A stretch of DNA of 64,000 nucleotides from Nocardia sputorum (lineage in GTDB: Bacteria > Actinomycetota > Actinomycetes > Mycobacteriales > Mycobacteriaceae): contig NZ_AP026978.1 of the NCBI RefSeq assembly GCF_027924405.1, positions 2,852,001 through 2,916,000 on the forward strand, read 5' to 3'. Below, piece by piece: positions 1 to 7,582 of this stretch. The notes beneath the pieces were generated by a model. The model was not told the origin of the DNA, made no database searches, and saw only the letters and a program-made list of their open reading frames with translations. The position numbers and the translations under genes are program-made. The stretch's first letter is position 1. Each line of letters starts with the position of its first letter.

Positions 1-732
1 CCGGGCCTGGTTGAGTCTGATCTGCTTCTGGTATTGGATGGGGGTCGTGCGGGTCACGGCCTGAAAATGCCGATGGAACGCGGAGGTGCTCATGCCGGTG
101 AGCCGGGCCAGGTCCGGCACTTGGAACGGCTCTCGATAGTTTTCCCGGATCCATTGCAGGGCTTCGGCGATCGGTGAGAGTCTGGGGTCGGTGAGACCGA
201 TCTGGCGGACGATCGCGCCGTGCTCGCTGGTGAGCAATCGCCATAGGATCTCCCGCTTGATCAGCGGTGTGAGCACATCCCGGTCACGCGGCTGGTCGAG
301 TAGGCGAACCAGTCGCATGGCGGCGTCGAGCAGTTCCTTCGACGCCTCTGCGAAGCCGACGGCAGGTGGCGCGATCGTGTCGTCGGCGAAGGCGCCGCGA
401 CCTGCCTGCAGCAGCAGCTCAGCGACCTGCGAGGGCTGTAGCAACAGACACAGACCCAATACCGGTCGTTCCGGGGTGGCTTCGAGGAAACGGCATTTGA
501 GCGGTACGGCGGTGGAGGCCACCAGGTAGTGCCCGGCACGGTGGTCGTATACCTGCTCGCCGTACGCGAGACGTTTCGCGCCCTGGGCGATCAGCGTCAT
601 GCGTGTACCGGCCATGGACGGTGGCGGGGGCAGGATCGACACCTCCCGGCCGACCAGCAGGTCCTGGATTGCCGTTGCCCCGTCGTCTCGCGCATGGCGG
701 GCCAACAGCGTGCAGAGCTCATCGAGCGGCAT
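1..732 (-). CDS. AraC-family transcriptional regulator, C-terminus cut by window edge
   Basis: Open frame from an ATG at 732 running off the left edge (244 residues visible). The first ~180 residues match the AraC_N type of sensor domain (LIAQGAKRLAYGEQVYDHRAGHY-like segment followed by LKREILWRLL). The C-terminal part holds the first AraC helix-turn-helix (PFQVPDLARLTGMSTSAFHRHF) and the start of the second (TPIQYQKQIRL). It is the YqhC-like class that often controls alcohol or aldehyde reductases. It follows the SDR and membrane gene on the same strand, so it may regulate that SDR; this is inference. A TAAACT -10 element lies 7 nt before the ATG, suggesting a nearly leaderless mRNA. Confidence 0.85.
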   Translation of the reverse strand, partial: MPLDELCTLLARHARDDGATAIQDLLVGREVSILPPPPSMAGTRMTLIAQGAKRLAYGEQVYDHRAGHYLVASTAVPLKCRFLEATPERPVLGLCLLLQPSQVAELLLQAGRGAFADDTIAPPAVGFAEASKELLDAAMRLVRLLDQPRDRDVLTPLIKREILWRLLTSEHGAIVRQIGLTDPRLSPIAEALQWIRENYREPFQVPDLARLTGMSTSAFHRHFQAVTRTTPIQYQKQIRLNQAR

Positions 733-739
733 GCACCGG

Positions 740-745
740 AGTTTA
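740..745 (-). promoter_or_regulatory. -10 element (TAAACT) for the AraC gene
   Basis: TANNNT hexamer on the minus strand placed so that transcription would start at 733, one base before the ATG. No convincing -35 box and no strong ribosome site are present. Confidence 0.4.
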
Positions 746-791
746 GTGCTCCGGGATGAACAATCCGCAGGTAGACTGCGCTTTCTGGGGT

Positions 792-1154
792 TCATCCCAG
801 CGCGTGTGCGATGACGATGACGCAGCCGAGGACGAATTCCAGGGCGGCGAAGGAAAGAAATTCCACCGGCCGGATCGGAAGACCCTTCAGGACGATGGAC
901 AGCATCCGCCCGGCGAACCCAAGGAAGATCGGCACGGCCAACAGGAACATCGGCGCCCAGCCGATGTATACCCCTGCCATGAAACGGTGGATGTGGTCTG
1001 CGGTCGCCTCACCCCCGCGGGCTCCCTGCACCAGTTGAAGACCGGCGCCCGCAACGATGACAGCCGCCGTCAGCAGCAGACAGGCCATGACTGTCATGTC
1101 GGCGCCGGTGAAGGAGCTGTGCGCGGCAGCCGGCAGCAATCCTTGGGTTTCCAT
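792..1154 (-). CDS. Small membrane protein, DUF4345-like
   Basis: 120 residues from ATG 1154; longer in-frame starts run into the SDR gene and have non-native composition. About four hydrophobic segments are visible (near residues 20-38, 58-80, 83-92 region and 98-117), with an HRFMAGVYIGWAPMFLL stretch resembling DUF4345 proteins. GAGG lies about 13 nt upstream. It sits 34 bp after the SDR stop on the same strand, so it is probably cotranscribed with it. Family assignment is by resemblance only; the function is unknown. Confidence 0.65.
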   Translation of the reverse strand: METQGLLPAAAHSSFTGADMTVMACLLLTAAVIVAGAGLQLVQGARGGEATADHIHRFMAGVYIGWAPMFLLAVPIFLGFAGRMLSIVLKGLPIRPVEFLSFAALEFVLGCVIVIAHALG

Positions 1155-1188
1155 AGTGATGTCGTGTTCCTCTGGTGGCAGTCGGCGG

Positions 1189-1950
1189 TCAGGCTTGTTG
1201 GGTGGGGCGTACGAGCAGTTCGGCGACGGCCACATGCCGGGGGCGGGTGACGATGTATCCGACCGCGTCGGCGATGTCGCGGCTTTGCAGTCGCTCGATG
1301 TCGCCGAGTGCGGCGGCGATCTGCTGCTGGACGACGGCGGGATTGTGATCGCGCAGTTCGGTGTCGACGCTGCCCGGCTCGACGACGGACACGCGGACGT
1401 GTTGGCGGGCGAGTTCCTGGCGCAGCGCCTCGCTGAAGGCGCCGACACCGAATTTGGTGGCGCAGTACACCGCGGACATGGCGAATGCGCTGCGGCCTGC
1501 GAGCGAGCCGATGTTGACGATGTCGGCGACCCGGCGCGGCTGCTGGCCGGCGGCCTCGACCAGATGGGGTATGGCGGCGTGGGTGCAGTACATCAGGCCC
1601 ATGAGATTGACGTCGATCATGCGCCGCCAATCGTCGATATCCGCTCCTGGCGCGGGGCCGAGCAGCATGAGCCCCGCGTTGTTGACCACAGTGTCCAGGC
1701 GGCCCAGGCCCTCGACGGTCCGCTCGACCGCTTCCGCGGCAGCGACGGAGTCGGTGACGTCGGCGGGCACGACCAACGCCTGTCCGCCTGCGTCGGAGAT
1801 TTCCGTGGCGAGGTCGGTGAGCCGATCTTCGCGCCGCCCGACCACGGCCACCGACGCGCCCTCACGGGCAAGCTCCAAGGCGGTGGCGCGGCCGATACCG
1901 CTGGAGGCTCCGGTGACCAGCGCGACGGTTCCCTCGAGAGAGTGAGTCAT
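1189..1950 (-). CDS. SDR-family NAD(P)-dependent oxidoreductase
   Basis: 253 residues, the usual length for a classical short-chain dehydrogenase. The TGASSGIG cofactor loop is at residues 13-20, NNAG at 90-93, the catalytic Ser at 149 (IGSLAG), and Tyr162/Lys166 (YCATK). GRRE after the second strand suggests NADP(H) preference, as in YdfG-like SDRs that reduce small hydroxy acids and carbonyls. The substrate cannot be read from sequence. First gene of a likely minus-strand unit with the small membrane protein and an AraC regulator. Confidence 0.9.
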   Translation of the reverse strand: MTHSLEGTVALVTGASSGIGRATALELAREGASVAVVGRREDRLTDLATEISDAGGQALVVPADVTDSVAAAEAVERTVEGLGRLDTVVNNAGLMLLGPAPGADIDDWRRMIDVNLMGLMYCTHAAIPHLVEAAGQQPRRVADIVNIGSLAGRSAFAMSAVYCATKFGVGAFSEALRQELARQHVRVSVVEPGSVDTELRDHNPAVVQQQIAAALGDIERLQSRDIADAVGYIVTRPRHVAVAELLVRPTQQA

Positions 1951-2331
1951 GGCTAGTGCCTTTCGATAAGCCCCTGGTGCGGGGATCGCGCGACACTGCG
2001 TTCAAGCCGGCAATCAGGGGGCATGGTCGGCCGGGCGTTCCGGTGCCGGACCTCGGGGCGGCGCCATTGCCGCCCGCGACGATCACGGGTTTTCCGGACG
2101 TGGCGGACAGGGACGACTGATTCAACCACTCTGACCTGCGGAAACCATAGAACGATCCTCGCCTGTGGTTGCACGATCCTCGCATGGACGTCCTGCAGAA
2201 CCGGCAGCCAGAATTGCCCGACGTTCAATCCGGATGACCCATTCCAGCCGCGATCGTTTCTGGTAATCGCCCTCCAAAATGTCCTAGCGACGATATGGCG
2301 ATCAACGCGCAATACAGTGTTGCATCCCATG
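1951..2331. other. Intergenic region upstream of the SDR gene
   Basis: No credible gene. The open frames here have atypical residue content and no ribosome sites. It must contain the SDR promoter and the end of the ligase transcript. Only a short GGGCGG/CCGCCC dyad near 2054-2073 was noticed, and it is not convincing as a site. Confidence 0.5.
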
Positions 2332-3294
2332 CTATTCCGGCAATTTCACCTCGCGCGGCGTCTTGTCCGGACGCAAGCCGCGCCAGCTGGGGTGGCGCAG
2401 GCCCTCCGGGGTGGCTTCGCGATATTCGATGTCGGCGACCAAAACGGGCTCCACCCAATGCGCCGCGGCCGCGATCGCGCGCGGCGGCGGGACATCGAAC
2501 GGAGTGTCCGGCCGGGACAGCTCGTTCAGGCGGGCTTGCAAGGAGCGGCGATCGGGCATCGTCCATCCGGTGCCGACATTGCCGATATGCACCAGCTGGT
2601 CACGGTCGTTGTAGGCGCCGAGCGCGAGCGAACCGAACGTCGCGGAGAACCGCCCCGTACCCGGCAGCCAGCCCGCGACGACGACCTCCGTGGTCTTACG
2701 CAGCGGCGTCTTGATCCATACCGGCGAGCGGCGACCGGGGTAGTACGCGGAATCGAGACGCTTGGCGACGATCCCTTCCAGACCGTGCTCGCGGGCGACA
2801 TCCATCAGAACCATGGGGTCGATATCGGCGTAGTAGGGCGGGGTGCGGGCGAGAGGGCGATCGAGCGCGAGTTCCGCCAGGCGCTCACGTCGTTCGGTGT
2901 AGGGCAACGACAGGAGGGAGACTTCGCCGACGGTCAGCAAATCAAAGGCCAAGTATTGCGCGGGAAATGCGCGCAGCAATTCCGCACTCGGCGAGACCAC
3001 GTGCATCCGCCGTTGCAGGCGGCCGAAAGACGGCGCCCCCGTCGCGGGATCGGGGGCGACGATCTCCCCGTCGAGAATCAGCCCGCCGCGCTCGCCCAGA
3101 TCCGCGAGCACCGCGCTGAGCTCGGGAAACGAGCCGCTGAGATCGCGATTGTTGCGACTGTAGAGCCGGCACTCCCCGTCCCGGCACCGCGCGATGGCGC
3201 GAATGCCGTCCCACTTCATCTCGAAGGCCCACCGGCCATGGTCCCGCGGCGGCCGTCCGGAGACGGCCAGCATCGGCGCCGGCGCTGACAGCAC
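2332..3294 (-). CDS. ATP-dependent DNA ligase (LigD ligase-domain type)
   Basis: 320 residues. The adenylation motif KWDGIRA has nucleophile Lys27; other nucleotidyltransferase motifs are LYSRNNRDLS, DGEIV and GIVAKRLDSAYYPGRRSPVWIKTPLRK; then an OB-fold ending in SWRGLRPDK, as in the ligase part of mycobacterial LigD. The polymerase and phosphoesterase domains of LigD are absent, so it is a stand-alone ligase that could seal nicks in non-homologous end joining or repair. Ku is not in the window. The GTG start is supported by TATGCT exactly 6 nt upstream (leaderless). Confidence 0.9.
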   Translation of the reverse strand: MLSAPAPMLAVSGRPPRDHGRWAFEMKWDGIRAIARCRDGECRLYSRNNRDLSGSFPELSAVLADLGERGGLILDGEIVAPDPATGAPSFGRLQRRMHVVSPSAELLRAFPAQYLAFDLLTVGEVSLLSLPYTERRERLAELALDRPLARTPPYYADIDPMVLMDVAREHGLEGIVAKRLDSAYYPGRRSPVWIKTPLRKTTEVVVAGWLPGTGRFSATFGSLALGAYNDRDQLVHIGNVGTGWTMPDRRSLQARLNELSRPDTPFDVPPPRAIAAAAHWVEPVLVADIEYREATPEGLRHPSWRGLRPDKTPREVKLPE

Positions 3295-3300
3295 ACCATC

Positions 3301-3306
3301 AGCATA
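3301..3306 (-). promoter_or_regulatory. -10 element (TATGCT) for the DNA ligase gene
   Basis: Minus-strand TANNNT hexamer ending 6 nt before GTG 3294. The predicted transcription start is the G of the start codon. Confidence 0.5.
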
Positions 3307-3351
3307 TCTTCAGCAAACAAGCGCGCGGCATGCTCGGGCGTCGGCCCGGAG

Positions 3352-4557
3352 TCACAATCCGAGCTTGGTGACCGCGTTGTCTTCCAGGGGGTTGGCGGTG
3401 CGGATGTAGCCGTGGACGGTGCGCGGGTTGGTCCAGCGGCCCTGACGCATGATCTCCCGGTCGCTGGCGCCGCCGAGCGCGGCCTGGGTGGCGAACCCGG
3501 CGCGCAGCGAATGGCCGGAGAACAGGTCGGGGTCGAGTCCGGCCCGGGCGGCATAACGCTTGACCAGTTCGGCGACCGCGCGGCCGGACATGGCGTGGTC
3601 GCCGATCCCGCCGTGCCGGTTGATGGTGGGGAAGACCGGCAGATCCGCGTCGGTGAGGGTGGTGCCGGTGAAGCCGTGGCAACGGTGGATGTCGGCCGAC
3701 CTCGCGGGACTGTCGGCGAGCCAGGCGCGCACGCCGGAAGTTCCTGCGGCGGCGTGTATTTCGCGCAGTCGCAGCCAATCGGCGAAGGCGCAGACCGGAC
3801 AGGTCGCGGGGCGGCGGCCGCGGGGGAGGGCCACGCGTTGTTCGGCCGCACCGGTGGGGTCGGTCTTCGTCGCGGGCAGCCGGATCAGCAGGAGCGGTTC
3901 GCCGGTCGTGTGGTCGACTCCGACCTCGACGTCGCCGATACGCAGCCCGGCCAGTTCACTGCGGCGCAGGGCGCCCGCGAAACCGATGAGCAGCGCGAGC
4001 GCATCCCGCCGCCGGGCGGGTTCGGCGGGCCAGCCCGGTTCGGGCAGCCCGCCGAGCAGTTGGTCGAGAGTGTGCAGCAGGACAGGGCGTTTGCGTTTGG
4101 GTTTGGTCCGCCGGGTGCGGCGGATGCCGCGCAGGGTCAGCCGCACGACATCCGATCGAGTCGGTGACGGCAGGCCATTCGCCGCGTGCACCGCCGCGAT
4201 GGCCGCCGACTTTCGCTCCAGAGTCGCGGGGCTGAAGGCCCATTCGCCGCCGGCGCGGCGCGCGTCGGCGGCCGCGGCGAGATAGACGGCCACGTCCAGC
4301 GCGTCGGCGGGCAAAGCCTGGCGCCCTTCGGTGGCGCACCACGCCGACCACGCCACCCAATCCGCCCGATAGGCGCGCAGTGTGTTCGCCGATTGCGACG
4401 CCTCGAGATACCGGCGCAGCGAACCGGCTTGATCGTCGTCGAAGCGGTCGCGCACCAACCGCAGTGCCGCTGCGTCGACCAGCACGCTGCGCACACCACG
4501 GCGTAACTCGGTGCGCACCGAGTCCGGGACCGCCACAACGCTGGATCGATCGTCCAC
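3352..4557 (-). CDS. Tyrosine-type site-specific recombinase (Cre/XerD-like)
   Basis: 401 residues from GTG 4557, with GGGAG 7 nt upstream. An N-terminal SAM-like core-binding domain (about 45-155, TLRAYRADWVAWSAWC) is followed by a catalytic domain with all expected residues: Arg198 (GALRRSEL), Lys231 (ATKTD), His349/Arg352 (HSLRAGFATQ), Trp375 (GRWTN) and nucleophile Tyr384 (VHGYIR). The presence of the full set suggests an active enzyme. No excisionase, phage or plasmid gene and no tRNA lies nearby, so it is a solitary recombinase. Its upstream region carries two prominent dyads that could be recombination or regulatory sites. Substrate unknown. Confidence 0.92.
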   Translation of the reverse strand: MDDRSSVVAVPDSVRTELRRGVRSVLVDAAALRLVRDRFDDDQAGSLRRYLEASQSANTLRAYRADWVAWSAWCATEGRQALPADALDVAVYLAAAADARRAGGEWAFSPATLERKSAAIAAVHAANGLPSPTRSDVVRLTLRGIRRTRRTKPKRKRPVLLHTLDQLLGGLPEPGWPAEPARRRDALALLIGFAGALRRSELAGLRIGDVEVGVDHTTGEPLLLIRLPATKTDPTGAAEQRVALPRGRRPATCPVCAFADWLRLREIHAAAGTSGVRAWLADSPARSADIHRCHGFTGTTLTDADLPVFPTINRHGGIGDHAMSGRAVAELVKRYAARAGLDPDLFSGHSLRAGFATQAALGGASDREIMRQGRWTNPRTVHGYIRTANPLEDNAVTKLGL

Positions 4558-4772
4558 GACTCGGCTCCCGCGTTCCTATCGGTGACTGACTTTCGCCCTT
4601 CGGCATTCGGCGCAGGAAGTCAGCCTACGGCACTGCGGTGCGGCCTCAGCGCGGATCCTCTCGGTGAGCGCCCCTTCGAAGCGTTTGGCACGGCTCCATG
4701 CTCGCCGACTCGCCAGAGCAGATGAGAACCGACAGCCGACTCGTGGCGAGGGGGTACCCAGTTTTTCACCCG

Positions 4773-4819
4773 TTTCGTTGATATTTCGTTTCGTCGCAAC
4801 CAACGCTACTAAACGAAAT
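4773..4819. repeat. TTTCGTT repeats and ATTTCGTTT/AAACGAAAT dyad
   Basis: TTTCGTT occurs directly at 4773-4779 and 4784-4790. The perfect 9-bp inverted pair ATTTCGTTT (4783-4791) and AAACGAAAT (4811-4819) is separated by 19 bp. It lies about 215-260 bp upstream of the recombinase start. It could be arm-type recombinase sites or an operator. Confidence 0.45.
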
Positions 4820-4850
4820 AGAATCCGTGGCAGAAGAACGAATCGGGGAA

Positions 4851-4887
4851 TCTGACCGCCGATAAGGTTCACTTATCGGAGGTCAGA
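4851..4887. repeat. 37-bp inverted repeat, candidate recombinase core site
   Basis: Left arm TCTGACC-GCC-GATAAG (4851-4866), spacer GTTCA, right arm CTTATC-GGA-GGTCAGA (4872-4887). The arms match at 15 of 16 positions. Geometry (long arms around a 5-7 nt centre) resembles core sites of tyrosine recombinases such as loxP. There is no T-run on either side, which argues against a simple terminator for the ECF gene that ends 130 bp away. Confidence 0.45.
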
Positions 4888-5018
4888 TCTAGCGGTCTCA
4901 GCCGACCGGAATTGCTGCCGTATCCACGCTCGGTGAAGTCCACAACGTCGACCACGGCCGAGCGGCGGTGTTCGACGGGTGCAATGGACGAACGTGAGAT
5001 CGAATGCCGGACGGTCGA

Positions 5019-5960
5019 TTACCACGATTCGATCAGCGGGACATCGTGCTCCTGCCGCTGCCATTGCGTGGTGAGGCGACGGAGTCGGTCCGGGGCGGCG
5101 ATGCCGCGCACGCGTGCGATCTTGTCGTCACGGATCTCCAGGATCGTGACGCCCACGACCCGGTCGCCGAGTGTGGCGAGCATGGCCGGGCAGCCGTTGA
5201 CCACGGCGGCATGGATCGAGGGCGAGCCACCGGCGAGTCTGCGCTTGGCCGGCGACGGTTTGAAACCGGCCCGCACCGCGCCGGCGATCCGCTCCGGCGT
5301 CGAGTACCGGATCAGTTTCTCGGCCGTCCCCAGCCCGGCGCCGTCGGAAATGCCGGTCGCGTCGTCGGTCAAAAGCGCCACCAGCCGTTCGGTCCGGCCC
5401 GAGGAAGCGGCATCGACAAAGGCTTCGACGATTCGGCGCGCGGCGGCGTGGTCGATGTCGGCGCCGTTGCGGGCGGCGGATATTCGACGCTTGGCTCGGT
5501 GGGCGTGTTGCTGGCTTGCGGACTCGGTGATGCCGAGAATGTCGGCTATCTCGGCGTGGCTGTACGCGAAAGCCTCGCGCAGCACGTAGACGGCCCGTTC
5601 GACCGGCGACAGACGCTCCATGAGCGTCAGCACCGCCAAGGTCACCGATTCGCGCTGCTCGACGGTGTCGGCCGGGCCCAGCATCGGGTCACCGTCCAGG
5701 AGCGGTTCGGGCATCCAGGCGCCGACCGCGCGTTCGCGCCGAACCTTCGCCGAACGGAGCCGGTCGAGCGCCAGGTTGGTGACGATCTTGGTCAGCCAGG
5801 CCTCGGGCACCTCGACGTGCTCCTGGTCGGCCGCCTGCCACCGCAGGAACGCGTCCTGCACCGTGTCCTCGGCGTCGGCGGCCGAGCCGAGCAGGCGGTA
5901 GGCGAGCGAGGCCAGCCGATTCCGGCTGGCCTCGAAACGCGCCACGGTGGCCGTGTCCAT
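5019..5960 (-). CDS. ECF41-type RNA polymerase sigma factor (SigJ-like) with SnoaL-like C-terminal domain
   Basis: About 313 residues; ATG 5960, with GTG 5966 as an alternative start. Region 2 (RLASLAYRLLGSAADAEDTVQDAFLRW) and region 4 (LSPVERAVYVLREAFAYSHAEIADILGITESASQQHAHRAKRRI) are followed by a ~130-residue NTF2/SnoaL-like domain, the layout of the ECF41 group, whose C-terminal domain tunes activity. No anti-sigma gene is present, as usual for this group. It starts 10 bp after the flavoprotein stop, so the two are cotranscribed; a matching ECF41 promoter precedes the flavoprotein, implying autoregulation. Confidence 0.92.
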   Translation of the reverse strand: MDTATVARFEASRNRLASLAYRLLGSAADAEDTVQDAFLRWQAADQEHVEVPEAWLTKIVTNLALDRLRSAKVRRERAVGAWMPEPLLDGDPMLGPADTVEQRESVTLAVLTLMERLSPVERAVYVLREAFAYSHAEIADILGITESASQQHAHRAKRRISAARNGADIDHAAARRIVEAFVDAASSGRTERLVALLTDDATGISDGAGLGTAEKLIRYSTPERIAGAVRAGFKPSPAKRRLAGGSPSIHAAVVNGCPAMLATLGDRVVGVTILEIRDDKIARVRGIAAPDRLRRLTTQWQRQEHDVPLIESW

Positions 5961-5970
5961 GAGCACGACT

Positions 5971-7161
5971 CTATGCGGCGACCACGTCGTGCGAGTGCTC
6001 TCGGGCGGGGGCCGAGCGGTACCGGTGACTCGGCATTCCGAAGGTCGGGTGACTCAGGGCCCAGGCGGCGGTGTCGAGGATCGCCGACTTGACGCGCGCG
6101 GCCGTCCGGCCACGAAGGGCCCACGACTTCGATCGCGCGGCACCGTCGACCGGCTGGTAGATCGCGTCTTTGCGGCCGAGGCTGATGTGGTTGCCGACAT
6201 ACGACATCGCGAACGTCGGGATATCGCGCCCGGTCCGGTCCCCGATGATCGCGGCCGTCGCCTGCTTGCTCGTGGGTCCCGCGGAAGCGCAGGACATCGG
6301 CAACGGCCGACCGTTGTCACCGATGACGAAGACGCTGTCACCGGCGACATAGATATCCGGGTGCGAGACCGACCGCATGTGCCGGTCGACGGTGATCTGG
6401 CCGTTGGGTTCCACCGCGAGGCCGCTGGCGGCGGCGATCGGGTGGACGGCGAAGCCTGCGGCCCACACGGTCGCGTCGGAGGCGAAAGCGGTGCCGTCGG
6501 CGGCGAGCGCCGCCGCCTGTTCGACGCGCACGATGCTGGTGTGCTCGTGGACGGTGATACCGAACCGGTCGAAGGAACGCAGCAGGTGACGACGGGCCTT
6601 CGTGCCCAGCCAGCCGCCCAGTTCGCCGCTGGTGGCGAGGCCGACCCGAAGTCCTGGACGGGATTCGGCGATCTCGGTGGCGGCCTCGATCGCGGTCAGG
6701 TTGCCGCCGACCACCAGCACCTTCCCGTCCGCGCCCAGCTCGTCCAGGCGTGCGCGCAGGCGCAGCGCGGCCGGTCGCGCAGCCACGTGGAAGGCATGGC
6801 CATCGACGCCGGGAACGCCGTGGTCGGCGGCGGTGCTGCCGAGCGTGTAGAGGAGGGTGTCGTATTCGAGCCGGTCGATGCCGTTGCCATCGGCGACGGT
6901 GACGGTCCGGTGCTCGGCGTCGATGGTGGTTACCCGCGCGACTCGTAGCCGGATACCGGTGCCCGCGAATATCTCCGCCAGCGGCCGGTGGCGGAGATCC
7001 TGGCCGGCGGCGAGCTGATGCAGGCGCAGCCGCTCGATGAAATCGGGTTCGGCGTTGACGACGGTGATCTCGAAGTCCTCGGGGTGAAGTCGGCGCGCCA
7101 GGTATCCGGCGGAGAAGGCTCCGGCGTATCCGGCCCCGAGGACGACGATGCGGTGCTTCAT
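5971..7161 (-). CDS. FAD-dependent oxidoreductase, NADH dehydrogenase type II-like
   Basis: 396 residues. FAD-binding GAGYAG at 9-14, a second dinucleotide fold around VLVVGGNLTAIEAATEIAE, and a C-terminal FAD motif IYVAGDSVF typical of pyridine-nucleotide disulfide oxidoreductases of the Ndh family. The membrane-anchoring C-terminus of respiratory Ndh is not obvious. Its place directly before an ECF41 sigma gene makes it the oxidoreductase partner (COE gene) expected for that sigma group, so it is probably a substrate-specific or stress flavoenzyme rather than the main NADH dehydrogenase. AGGAG lies 8 nt before the ATG. Confidence 0.88.
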   Translation of the reverse strand: MKHRIVVLGAGYAGAFSAGYLARRLHPEDFEITVVNAEPDFIERLRLHQLAAGQDLRHRPLAEIFAGTGIRLRVARVTTIDAEHRTVTVADGNGIDRLEYDTLLYTLGSTAADHGVPGVDGHAFHVAARPAALRLRARLDELGADGKVLVVGGNLTAIEAATEIAESRPGLRVGLATSGELGGWLGTKARRHLLRSFDRFGITVHEHTSIVRVEQAAALAADGTAFASDATVWAAGFAVHPIAAASGLAVEPNGQITVDRHMRSVSHPDIYVAGDSVFVIGDNGRPLPMSCASAGPTSKQATAAIIGDRTGRDIPTFAMSYVGNHISLGRKDAIYQPVDGAARSKSWALRGRTAARVKSAILDTAAWALSHPTFGMPSHRYRSAPAREHSHDVVAA

Positions 7162-7194
7162 GGTTCGCTCCTGTCTGGGTTCGCGTGCTCCCTG

Positions 7195-7221
7195 AACGAG
7201 ACAGCCCCCGAATTCCTGACA
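7195..7221 (-). promoter_or_regulatory. ECF41-type promoter for flavoprotein-sigma operon
   Basis: On the minus strand TGTCAGG (7221-7215), 16 nt, then CGTT (7198-7195). The published ECF41 consensus is TGTCACA-n16-CGTC; spacing is exact, with two mismatches at -35 and one at -10. Transcription would start about 25-30 nt before ATG 7161. Confidence 0.65.
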
Positions 7222-7229
7222 GCATCAAC

Positions 7230-7247
7230 CGGTGACGTGGGTCACCG
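7230..7247. promoter_or_regulatory. Dyad just upstream of the ECF41 promoter
   Basis: Perfect 7-bp arms CGGTGAC and GTCACCG around GTGG, ending 9 bp upstream of the -35 box. The position fits an activator or repressor site for the flavoprotein-sigma operon; the factor is unknown. Confidence 0.35.
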
Positions 7248-7570
7248 CTGAGGCTTCGGCAGACGAATGACGTCGGCCGAGGGATACGGCGCTGCGATGA
7301 CGCCCTGATCCGGCGAGCCCGCGGATGCGCGCCTTCTATGGGTGCCGGCCACATCGAGATCGGCCGGGCATGGGAGTGTGGCCTGCCCGGTGGGCAACCC
7401 ACGCGAGGACGTGCAGGCCGGAGTGCGCTCGAGCGCGTTCTGCGGTCGTAGTGAAAGCACCTGCTCACCGCGCCTGCCGCGCAGGGCAGCATCCTGGCAG
7501 CTGGACATTTCCGCTGCCGACCGCGATTCACCGAGCGGCCGAGCTCGGGCTCGGGCGGTGAGACAGACGC
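7248..7570. other. Intergenic region, nothing recognised
   Basis: Between the divergent flavoprotein and coiled-coil genes. Short open frames exist but have no ribosome sites and resemble no protein family. Confidence 0.4.
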
Positions 7571-7576
7571 TACGAT
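7571..7576 (+). promoter_or_regulatory. -10 element (TACGAT) for coiled-coil gene
   Basis: TANNNT hexamer ending exactly 6 nt before GTG 7583, so the predicted transcript starts at the G of the start codon. No Shine-Dalgarno sequence is present. Confidence 0.5.
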
Positions 7577-7582
7577 CTGGCC

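Larger units (their letters stand above)
4558..5018. other. AT-richer intergenic region between ECF sigma gene and recombinase gene
   Basis: 461 bp with no credible gene. About 4741-4890 is much richer in A/T than the rest of the window and contains three copies of TTTCGTT/AACGAAA and a 37-bp near-perfect palindrome, both annotated separately. The remainder shows nothing recognisable. Confidence 0.6.

Noticed and set aside
1953..2331. Overlapping open frames in the gap between SDR and ligase genes
   Set aside because: Arg/Gly-rich translations without ribosome sites or family resemblance; typical of non-coding high-GC DNA.
4851..4887. Reading the 37-bp palindrome as a rho-independent terminator of the ECF sigma gene
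   Set aside because: No T-run on either strand and 130 bp beyond the stop codon; a recombination or binding site is at least as likely.
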